Shown here piece by piece: positions 28,901 through 40,900 of a DNA stretch of 64,000 bases. How positions within the stretch are numbered: the stretch's first letter is position 1; the number at the start of each line of letters is the position of its first letter. A program made the translations under genes and the position numbers. This stretch comes from Branchiostoma belcheri (lineage: Eukaryota; Chordata; Leptocardii; Amphioxiformes; Branchiostomatidae). The notes below the pieces were generated by a model, which saw only the letters and a program-made list of their open reading frames with translations, searched no databases and had not been told where the DNA came from. The stretch is from the NCBI RefSeq assembly GCF_001625305.1, contig NW_017803158.1, positions 347,688 through 411,687 of the forward strand, given 5' to 3'.

Positions 28901-31900
28901 TGTTAGTTACACAAGTTAGACTACATTTTAGTACCTTTTCAAGGTTACATGTCAGTACTGCAGCTTTATTCAACTGCACATTTTCCATAGCATGACACGC
29001 TTTCATCATTTAAAAAAAATATGATTATACAAACTGGTTACACTTCATTCGGTTCCAAGATTCTTGTACTGTAAGTTTTCTTTATCGAAACCAAGCAGGC
29101 AAACAAATCATCAAGCGATTACTTGATTGTGCTGGCTTTTTACATACGCAGTGCGAAAATATGGCATGCATTCCAAGCCACCAAGCAGGGCACTTACAGG
29201 GTTCGTGCACAAGACGGTAAATTAAATGATTCTGTGATTTTTCAAGGTCATTGGCACCTTGACTTAATTTTATGTTGCAGTCAGGCCATCAAACTTTCTT
29301 CTGTTTTTGTAATTAGACTTACATGTAACGTCAATCATTCAATGATAATTTGATTGCAGAATTAGGACCATGGTCATAATACATGTACACTGTACAACAA
29401 TAATTTAATAAAACCATGGCATTTGCCCAGAACATCACAATCGTTCGTTTTCCTGGCTTTTCAAAGGAAACTTGTTCATGAAACTTCATGACAGGACGCG
29501 CACAAACCCTGCGTTGAAGTTACCACCCAACCTTAAACCTGAACAAACAGAAAATATCAAGAAAAGTGTCTGGTCTTCACCAGTACTCACATAGTTTTGC
29601 TAAGGTACCCCAGGGAAGAACGGTGCGGCAAGAGGAAAGGTTAGATTAAAGAGAGAACAGATTGGAGAGGAAACGCATCAGACCTTCTAAAAATGAGAGT
29701 GGTGAATAAAATAAACCATGTAAGTCTGATATATACCCAAAAGTCAGAAGCTAAATTATACAAGCTACACGGCATGCACGAGAAAACTTAATATATGAAT
29801 TAGTCCACACCAAACTTCTACTGCTACATGTAGACACTACCCACTACTTTCAACAAAATGCTTACAAAAACAAATCAAATCTGAGGGAGAGAGAAGACTG
29901 TGCGTCAGAGATGAAATGTGCAAAACCACCGTGAATAAATGTAGCATAATCATTGCAAGTAGCATCAAATTTGCTGAATTTTTTTACATCCATCAGCAGC
30001 CGCGAAAACAAATCACCAAAATTCAAAAGGCTTCTAACAAAAGTCTGAGCACTTCGAAATCTTTCAAGGATCAATTTGCAACAAACAAACAAACAAACAA
30101 ACAAACAAACAAAAAGATCATAATTTCTAATACCAGAATCAGGGCTGCATATTACTGACATGCTCAGAAATGTTAGCACAACATCACTGGCTCAGCTAAA
30201 TAGTCTTTGCCTGGTTTGTTACTTCCCATTCATCATGTTGGAAAAACATCAGACATGTGCTACTGTAACAGTCTACAGGACTGGTATATCCTTCCCAAAA
30301 GCCTGGGTTCTTACTTTATCTCCTCCTGAAGCGCCGTCTTGAAGAGCTTGAGCAGGAGGTACTCCTCCCGAGCGTTGGCGGCGTAGTTGTACAGACTCAG
30401 GATCACAGACTCCATGAACTTGGTGGTCCTCCCTGTCGGCATCTCAAAGATCAACTTGGCAAGGTACACAGGATTGGTCTGGAGGGTGGGAATGAAGTAC
30501 AGTAGGGAACTGAGGAATTTTCAGTTATCAACCATGCAAGGATTGAGGTGTTCAAAAACTAGTTTTTCCCTGGAACTATCATACAGTTGTAGCTGTTGCA
30601 TTTGGACCATTGCACACCAGGATATGACTTTCCTCTTTTTCAAAAGGTGTGGTGGGTTCTTTAACATACATAGTGTGTGGCTCTCCATACACACGGGACC
30701 TCCATTCAAAGTCCTATCCGAGGGACATCCCTAACCTCAGCCACATTGTACAATGTTGGTACTCATTTTCCCAGAGTGAAGTGAAGAAATTTCCCAAGGG
30801 CACAGCATCAGGGCTTTTTGCTGGATTTGAACCCAGGACCTATGGGTTTTAATGCATTGTCAATGAGCGAATATTCTCTTACTGTCACGACCAATTCTTT
30901 GTATATATGACGCTCCTCTTTTATTGATTATTGTACTACATTTTAATCATGTACTGTATTGTGCTATTGCACTACCTTTTAACCCTATATCGCCAACCAT
31001 TATATTGTACCTTTTTTTAAATGTAATATTGATCTTAATTCAGTGTACTCCACTGCGACATCAATAAAGCCAATCTGAATCTGAATCTGTTCTGGGCCAA
31101 ACACCCAACCACAGCACAGTACTGACCTGTAGCAGGTAGAACAGGTTCTGGTACATCTCCAGCTTGTGGCGGCTGTCCTTGTGGAGTGCCTTCAGCCCTC
31201 CCTTCTCAGGCATGGAGGTTCCACCGGATGTGGACTGTTGTCTCTTCTTCAGCTTCTTCCCATGGGTGATAACATCCTACAGCAGGACAGGGGGCATTGA
31301 AAAGGATAATAAATTTGTGATTCCAAATGTGTGATGCATTTGAACCATTGTTGCTAACAACCCAAGTCTATAGTAATGTGTATCCAATTTATGAAACATG
31401 CATATGACTAATGTATTCTGTATTCTTTACTTATTTTATTCAGAAATAAAAACCAATACGAAGTAAACTACACAAGAAGAGTATTCTGGGGGAAGGCAGA
31501 AACCAATTTGGTCCATCCGACAACTAAACGATAAATATGGGCTGAAATAACATAATACATGATGTAGCTGATTGTTAAATCAATTTAAAATTAACAAATG
31601 ATTACAATTAAGTAAATAACAACATAATCCAAATTATATTGTATAACAGATGAACTATGTCAACACACACCCACCCACCAAACAACTATGTATGGCAGGG
31701 CTCTACCCAGCACCAGTTTTCCGTTAATTACTGGAACTTTGCGGCGTGTGACAGAAATTTTTCTTAACCAATCTGTCAACCTTGACAGGCAAAATTAACA
31801 AAAATCTTGGGTAAAAATATGAAAACATCTGAAAGACCACCACTCTCAACACCATGATTTGCCACTCAAAATGTGGAAAATTGTGTTTTTGAAGGCTTCG

Positions 31901-34900
31901 AAAATCCATGAATTCCTTCCCCTCCCCAAATACGATTGGATGAAGAACCTGGGCTGATGGAGGGCTGACATATGGTGCCCATCCTAACCTGTAGAGTGAT
32001 CCTGTTCTTGACTAGCAGGCCAATCTTGATGTCCATGAGGTTGAGGTTGTTCTCCAGCTCCTGGTTGGCTCGGATGTCCTGTACAACCTGTCCTCGCAGC
32101 TTCTGCACCTCTGTGCAACAGGACAAACGGCATTGTTTATCTATCCACGTCTGCTTTCTTACAATAAAGTGGAATTAGTGCTGTGTACCTAAACCCACAT
32201 TTTAGTTCTGGTCCAGATTCAAGTCCAGAGGTTTAGGTTCAGATCCAGACTTGTAAGTCCAGACCTACATGATTGTATATCCATGGCATAATTGCATGAC
32301 ATTGTACATGTAAATACATGTTGGCAACCTTGCAATGTTGTCTGGGCATAACTGTGGTCACATATGTGGCCACATGGAGGCCGCACTTCATTTTGCAGCA
32401 CAAATTTTGCAATATATGGAAAATCTTAGGTGGTTTGGAATAAAAATGGGTACAAAACTGTATGTGACATGTTTTTTTTTATTAAGTCCAGAACTGGTTC
32501 TTGCCTTTTAGTTTTTTTTAGACTTGAACCTAAACAACAAACCAGTCCAGTGAACTGGTACAACATGTACACAGCATTAAATACATGTAGGATACATCGT
32601 TTTCAATACTTCTGTCTCAAATAAAATACCGGTAATACATTATCAGAGTACAAATACAAAGTGATACAACTAAAAAAGTACAAAATATACACAAAAAGTA
32701 ATACCTATATTTTGTTATGACATTAGGTTAGACTGGGGGCAGTGAGATGATCTTATACTGAATTTCAACAACATTACCAAGAAATGTTTGGCATAGCAGG
32801 CTTGTAGTATGATCAAACTTAAAAACAGAATCAAGATCAAGATCATATGACATAGTCTAGACATGCATGTGAGAAATGCATTACTCAAATGTTTCTTGAT
32901 GTTAACTGTTACAGTTGTAGCACACTTGATTTGGTCTTGTCAAAGTGTTGAACATTTAAATATATATATTATGAACCAAACTGACACATGATCTGTATGA
33001 CACAGTCCACAGCTCATTGCCTACCACCACCTAGTTCACATATTGGTCTCCCGCAAAGCCAACTGGCTCTGAAAATGCTTCGAACACGACTGCCCCTACA
33101 ATCACTCGTGCTTCAAATGTTCTGGTCAGCACAAAGCACCCAGCTGCCACAAAACCCCCAGACATAGCATTGTGTATCAGTCTGTATAGTTGGTATAACC
33201 GCCCTTCGGTGTAACACCAGTTTCTGTATCTGTGTAGCCGGTATAACCGCAGCTTTGCAGGCACGTGGCATGGCGGCAGCTGGCTACATTATACATGATA
33301 TCATAACACATGAGCAAAAAGGGTTGAGTTGCACCAAGCATGTTGGCCTTACCAAGTTCCTCATTGTAGTCCACATCGTTGGGGTCCAACAGGTGGACAA
33401 ACTTCCGCACCACCGACAGAGGAGGGTTGTCAGAGTGTGCTGCAGGAAGAGGTACAGCTTTTCAATCAACAACTTCCACATTTTTGTAACTAAGGCACTC
33501 AGTTTCTCACTTTTTATTTTCAGTTCCCAGTCTCTGCATGCCATATGCATCCGATGTATAATCAAGTAACAGCATTTTTCAAATAGCATTTTCATAATTA
33601 ATTGTACAGTTCAAACTATTTACTTTACACATTAAACTTTATTCGCAAAATCATGCCCGTAGGCTAATTGCTTTAATTTACAATCAAGTATAATACTCAT
33701 TGCATTACAGTAACAGGAGACAGGTAACAACTGTCTGGAAAAAACTTCTACTTCTACTACTACGCTAGCTATTATGGGGTTCGACTTCTTCTTTGAAGGC
33801 AGTGGATAATGAATAGTCCTACATTCTGTATAATTAGTGGGTTTTGTGATCTTAGTAGAAATGCAGTTTTTTAAAAGCATTAGCATTAAGCTGTTGTATC
33901 ACATGCACGACCTTAGCCCGAATTTGTTCCCGAACACCAGCTGACCAGCTTCAGCTCACATTCGGGAGCAGTCTGACCAGATCTAGGCCACACCTACATG
34001 TACCTTTCTATATTAATCAAAGTGAATTTGAGTTAAATCTGAGTCAAATTTGACCCCCGACCACTGCAGACGTCACCCCTGAATGGTTGGAATTTTAAAC
34101 CCTCTGTATTGGTGCATCCAAATTCCCCAAACAGCAGCAGCCTTTGCACCGACATATTCCTAAAGCCTCGGTCACAACCCGTCGTACGTGCTTTTTGACT
34201 GTAAGTTTTTTGGGAGGCTACGTCTGCTACGTATTTTCTGAAAACGTGGGGAAGGAGTGGCGTCGATGCACGTCACTCGCATGGTTTTGCAAGATGTAAG
34301 AGTGTGGTCTGCACGCCACGTCTGGCCGTGACCGGTTGCGTGCATCGTACATTGCGCAAGTGGTAAGTGAGTTGCATGTGCTTACAACGTACGATCTCTG
34401 TGCGATTGCATCTTTACCGTAAGGAGGCCGCACTCACACGTGCTTCCTCCGTACGGTATGTACGGGGCATGCGCGTCGTTCACTCACCACGCACGGATGC
34501 CCTACGTTTGCCCACGTTTTTGCACGTAGACAGCACGCAGAAGCACGTACGGCGGGTTGTGACCGAAGCTTAACCATGGTTGGTGGCATTAGGCTAGTGT
34601 TTGGGAGGCCAAATTTGTGAATGTGTGACAGTACTTGAATGGCAGAGTGGAGACTTACTGAGCAGGTGGTAGTCATGCCTGGCCATGTTGGATCTGAAGA
34701 AGGCCTGCAGTTTCACCACAGAGTCAACCTACATGTAAAAATTTTTTTTAAATTATGAAAACAAAGTTACTGTTGGCTAAAGTACAAGACATGTATCTTG
34801 ATTTGAATCCGTGCTCTTGCCAGTCTGAAATTTTTTGCTGTCATCAACTTTGTTTGAGGTCTACAGGGAGTCCGGGATAACAGAAAAGAGGGGATGCTTG

Positions 34901-37900
34901 AACATTTTGACAAACATGGTATATCCTGCATTTTGAGGGGCAGATAAAAATTCTAGTAGACTTAAGCTTACTAGTAAGTGTTTGTTTAATGATATCTCTT
35001 TCCACCTTTACACACCTACACGTACATTGTCAAAGATGATGGATTGGGTAAAATGTTTCTGTCATGAACAGCAAAATTCCGTCAAATGATGGACACTGCA
35101 GCTGGCTAGAACACTGATTTGGCTGATAGAAAAGGTTTAAACACTGAAGACCATAATTGTAGTGTTTTAGCTTTACTCACATTCTCATTGAAGTACTGGA
35201 GACGTCGTCTGTATTGCCTTCTGGCTCGCCACATTTTTGCATACGCCTGGATCTGAAGGTAATTGATGTTATTATTATATAATTAACATCCGTGTCCATA
35301 ATATCACCAGAGTCCATAATATCGCCACCTTGAGAAATAGTGTGCTTAAAGATATTTTTACTGCAACATACCCTAGGTATGTACATTTGATGTGTGAAGG
35401 AGTGCATACCAAAAGTATGTTGCAGTAAAAATATCTTTAAGCACACTATTTCTCAAGGTGGCGATATATTATGGACCCTGGTGATATTATGGACACGGAT
35501 GTTAGTTACTGTAACTGTAATTTAGTGCAATTCAATGCTGAACTTTAGCCTAACACAAAGGGCACACAAGGATGAAATTTTAAAGGATAACTGTTACCTT
35601 CATCAGGATAATATGATGACCAATCACCTTAAACCTGTGAGAGCTACAGACATGTGACATTTACAATGACAATGAACTTTATTGCATGTTCACGCCCTAC
35701 ACGGGCCAAATGCACTTAAGGTAAATAACTTGGTAACAAGAATAGAAGAAGCAATTGTTACATTCGTGTGTTATTTCTCTATCTACAGGATCTAACTACA
35801 GGATCTCTTCTCTCTTTTTGAAACATGTATGAACAAATTTACAGACACGTCACGTCAGCAAGTGATTGGTCAATGGTCATCAATTATCCTGATGAAGGTG
35901 ACAGTGGTCATTGAAACTACATTGTACTATGATTGCTACCAAAAACACAGAATGAACTTCCATGATATTATCATGGAAGACAGTTAGTTCATTCTGTGTT
36001 TTTGGTAGCAATCATAAGCAAGGAATATGGTAAGTACCACACATAGTCCAAGATTTAAAATTCAGCAGGCTATCAAAGTGTTTTGAAATTCTGTGACATT
36101 TTTTTACCTTGACAACAGCCCAAGGATTTCCATGCAGAACACTTAACCTGTCCTGGTATTTCTTCTTCTGCTGATATCCTCTGTAATGGGACTGAAGGGG
36201 AATACAGAGGTGTAAGACATTGCATTTATGGTGAGACAGAACATGTATATATATGGTTCATCATACATGACATTTTCTTTTTATTAAAGATAATAAGTCT
36301 CTGTATAATTAGTTTGTAAATACTGATACCTTTTGTATGTTTTCATTTTATGTAATTATAGAGGACTTCAGATCTGTTTATTGTATGTTTTTATTTTGCA
36401 GAAGTTGTACTATGTACATGTATTTTAGCCTCTACCAGGCTCCGCGGATCGCTGGAAAAATAGTAGAAATGGGCCGAAATAAAGGGAATAGTATACCAGA
36501 GAAGATCCAGCCGGCCATAGAAGCTCCAATTTGCGACCCACGGAGCCTGTGCGGAGTCGCAAGCTTCTTTGAAGTTCACTAATCGCTATCTAATAGGTGC
36601 AAAGTGGTTAAGTACCCCTTTTATTGCTCTCCGACTCGTCCGTGACGGACCCGACACGAGCGGCCATGTGACAGGAAGTGTCAGTGGTCACAAAGTTTTG
36701 AAGTTATAACGGTCTTGTCTCGTCTTTTTCCTGACGCATTTTTTGCCCTCTGACTTGTACTGGCGAACTTTCCTGACGTTCTGTGGCCCTTTCCGTATTT
36801 TGGAGGTTATAACAATCCTCTATCGTAGTTTTCTGTGTTATTCTTTGTCCACAGCCGTACTTTTTGTGGCAGCTTTTTGTTTTACTTGTAAGATAAACAG
36901 TTATATAACAGTCATCTGTCCTAAGTCAAAGTTATCTGTGCGGATTTCTGTCTGCTGCCGATGGCAGTCCGGGAACGAGTTCGCCGTGTGGCGAAGGACG
37001 TTTTTGGTTATGAAACTTTGCGGCAGGGTCAGGAGGACGCCGTGTTGGGGATTTTGGATGGGCACGACGTCTTCGTTGGACTGCCGACGAGGGCCGGCAA
37101 AACATTCTGCTTTCAGGCCATACCGTCGTGCATCAACTCCCCCGAAGGAGATGCTTACCGTTTGCTACTAGGCATGGCCCTCTGGTCCGCCATTGCCTAA
37201 AATGAGTCGCCCTTGCATCGAATAGTCAATGTTTGACACAAAATCAGCCGCAGAAAAAGAGAAAATGTCGATTCTTCTTTGTTTCTGTTCAGTTTCGCGC
37301 CGAAGTAACCGCATCGTAACGAAACTATAGCGTAACGTGGAACCATATGGCATTTGTATCGCAAAAATAACCCAACTTCAGTACATTTCATCAACAGCAA
37401 GAAAAAGCCTCGGTCTTATGTCAGAAAAAAAACACAGATAATAGGAACATAATGTGAAAAAATATAATTTTCGTCGCGTTTTGCTGTCAGTCTCTATTTG
37501 ACCTTTGTCCCAGACACAGCCACAGTGCACACACACCCGGCTGAGTTCCNNNNNNNNNNNNNNNNNNNNTGTACATAGACCTGGGGGGCAGCCACTCTCA
37601 CCAACTGGAACCACAGGAGGTAAAGACTGGCAAGTTTCTTTAACCTTCAGCATAATAAGGCAGGGCTCTTGCAACAGTTTTTCCTTCAATTGCAGGAACT
37701 TTGTGGCGTGGCGGGAAATTTGAATATGAACTATTTGGTGCATACATTGTGATAATTCAGAAAAGCTCTGGCCAGCCCCCAAAATTTTCATTTTGAAGTG
37801 ATTGCAAAAAATTTTTACATTAAGCAACAAATTCTTGATGTCTGATTCCAATGGAATTTTCCTCCATCCCTAGATCACCCCCCGGTTCTACCCAAGAGTT

Positions 37901-40900
37901 GGTATCATCCATCATTGACACCAAACACACTATTGACACCAAGATGGCCGCCAGTGAGGTCAGCATATTCCGAGGATCTGTACCGGTGACCTCCACACAG
38001 ATGGAAAGGTAAACCTTGGCACCTTACAGGTGGTATTTCAAGCCCTGTTACCTGTATCTCATGTTAGGCCACAGCAAGTAATTTTTATGGATGACATCAG
38101 TGCACGCATTAATTTTTGCCTGATTTGAAGAAAAAAACAAGAAATTTTGTTGCCCTCTGACAGTGGTCACCATGTAACTATAAAGAGAGGAGATAAGAAA
38201 AGGCTCTGATTTATTGTTTTGTTTTTCACTTTGATGCTGCAGTGATATGTGATGCTGGCTGTGTATATGTGATGTTTCCACTGATTCAAAACCATTTGTA
38301 CAATGATTGGGCCAAAATATGAAAATGTGGGAACCTTGTTTGTTCGGCCCGCCTTTTTTTTTGCCTGCTCGCATTAGATTTGGAGTCTTCAGAGGATGTC
38401 ATCCATAAAATTTACTTGCTGTGGCCTTAGGCTAACAACCACCACAAAAATTATGATGATATGGTCACAACTAGTGGTCCAAACTGCTGCAGTACTGAAA
38501 GGAACAGTTAGGGGTCAAAAATCATAGTACAGTCAAACACGCCCAGGTGACCGAGGTAATGTGGTTCTCTTGGACAGCCAGTCTTGTTGGCACTTAATGC
38601 TTGTGCCTATGGAAAAAACTTGGGACCAGAAACAGTGGTTGTTATAACCAGTTGGCAAGCTTGAAGAGGTGGTCGCTTAGACAGGTTTGACTGTACCCAA
38701 CAAGTCAAATGGTAAAACATATAATCAACTTTAAAAGTCAAATGCAAGTGTAAGTCAGTTTGTGTTGGATTGTTGGAACCTAGATTTTTTGGCATAGCGG
38801 AAATGACATCTCTTGGTTGTTGATGTGATGATCAGCTCAGCATCAGGACCACAGGAAGAGATGGTGACTGATGAATCAACAGGGAGGACCAGGAGGAGGG
38901 CAGTGTTTGAGGGGGAGGAGGGGGAAGAAGAGGAGGAGGAGGAGGAAGAAGAAGATGACAGTAGTGATGAGGAGAGAGATGATGAAGAAGAGGTTTGTGG
39001 ATACTGATGACAATAGATTCAATATACAAGATGACTTGATAATAAAAAAAATTTACAATTAAAAATCAGAAATCCAGTATAAAGTAGAGTGCAGTTAGCC
39101 TCTACCAGGCTCCGCGGATCGCTGGAAAAATAGTAGAAATGGGCCGAAATAAAGGGAATAGTATACCAGAGAAGATCCAGGGCCATAGAAACTCCAATTT
39201 GCGACCCACGGAGCCTGTGCGGAGTCGCAAGCTTCTTTGAAGTTCACTAATCGCTATCTAATAGGTGCAAAGTGGTTAAGTACCCCTTTTATTGCTCTCC
39301 GACTCATCCGTGACGGACCTGACACGAGCTAGCCTCTACCAGGCTCCGCGGATCGCTGGAAAAATAGTAGAAATGGGCCGAAATAAAGGGAATAGTATAC
39401 CAGAGAAGATCCAGGGCCATAGAAACTCCAATTTGCGACACGAGCGGCCATGTGACAGGAAGTGTCAGTGGTCACGAAGTTTTGAAGTTATAACGGTCTT
39501 GTCACGTCTTTTTCCTGACGCATTTTTTTGCCCTCTGACTTGTACTGGCGAACTTTCCTGACATTCTGTGGCCCTTTCCGTATTTTAGAGGTTATAACAA
39601 TCCTCTATCGTAGTTTTCTGTGTTATTCTTTGTCCACAGCCGTACTTTTTGTGGCAGCTTTTTGTTTTACTTGTAAGATAAACAGTTATATAAACAGTCA
39701 TCTGTCCTAAGTCAAAGTTATCTGTGCGGATTTCTGTCTGCTGCCGATGGCAGTCCGGGAACGAGTTCGCCGTGTGGCGAAGGACGTTTTTGGTTATGAA
39801 ACTTTGCGGCAGGGTCAGGAGGACGCCGTGTTGGGGATTTTGGATGGGCACGATGTCTTCGTTGGACTGCCGACGAGGGCCGGTGTTCTGACATTCTGCT
39901 TTCAGGCCATACCGTCGTGCATCAACTCCCCCGAAGGAGATGCTTACCGTTTGCTACTAGGCGTGGCCCTCTGGTCCGCCATTGCCTAAAATGAGTCGCC
40001 CTTGCATCGAATAGTCAATGTTTGACACAAAATCAGCCGCAGAAAAAGAGAAAATGTCGATTCTTCTTTGTTTCTGTTTTTCGCGCCGGAGTAACCGCAT
40101 CGTAACGAAACTATAGCGTAACGTGGAACCATATGGCATTTGCATCGCAAAAATAACCCAACTTCAGTACATTTCATCAACAGCAAGAAAAAGCCTCGGT
40201 CTTATGTCAGAAAAAAAACACAGATAATAGGAACATAATGTGAAAAAATATAATTTTCGTCGCGTTTTGCTGTCAGTCTCTATTTGACCTTTGTCCCAGA
40301 CACAGCCACAGTGCACACACACCCGGCTGAGTTCCCGCTGGGCGCTGGCGGGTTTATGACTTGAATGATCTTCAGCGCTGATCAAGTTTCTTTGTACGAA
40401 TAATAGGGGGATTAATTTTATATCGTTTGAAGCTTGCGACTCCGCACAGGCTCCGTGGGTCGCAAATTGGAGCTTCTATGGCCGGCTGGATCTTCTCTGG
40501 TATACTATTCCCTTTATTTCGGCCCATTTCTACTATTTTTCCAGCGATCCGCGGAGCCTGGTAGAGGCTACATGTATTTGACCCTTGTATGATTAGCCAT
40601 CACAGTAAAAGGTATCAGAATAAAGAGAGAGATACAAAAACAGACATAAGTTGACCAGATTTCTACCCAACATACAGTTTGGCATCAGGCATTTTATCGT
40701 TTTAGCATCCTGGATTTCCTCAACTTTATTTTTTTCACAAAGTACAAGTACATGGTATGTTTGTCATCATTGTCATCAGTCCACAGTATATTCCCTTTTG
40801 TTAGCTTAATACAAGACGGAGTCTAGGTGATGTAAATCAGCATGTGGCTGATACGAGACAGGGGTTCTCCAGGCTCCTGTCTGGGTGATTTGAAGTGAAT

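Larger units (their letters stand above)
36426..40570. mobile_element. Composite Mutator-like insertion with 9-bp target duplication
   Basis: 143-bp inverted repeats (36426-36568; 40428-40570) start TAGCCTCTACCAGGCTCC. Identical CATGTATTT lies outside both ends (36417-36425, 40571-40579). Long TIRs plus a 9-bp duplication are the hallmark of Mutator-like elements. The inside holds two RecQ-like starts, a 20-N gap, three BMS1-like exons and two small MITEs. No MULE transposase was seen. Part of the interior may be a mis-join. Confidence 0.75.

Noticed and set aside
38813-39007. Acidic ORF as an independent small protein
   Set aside because: Splice signals and alignment place it as a BMS1-like internal exon, not a separate gene.
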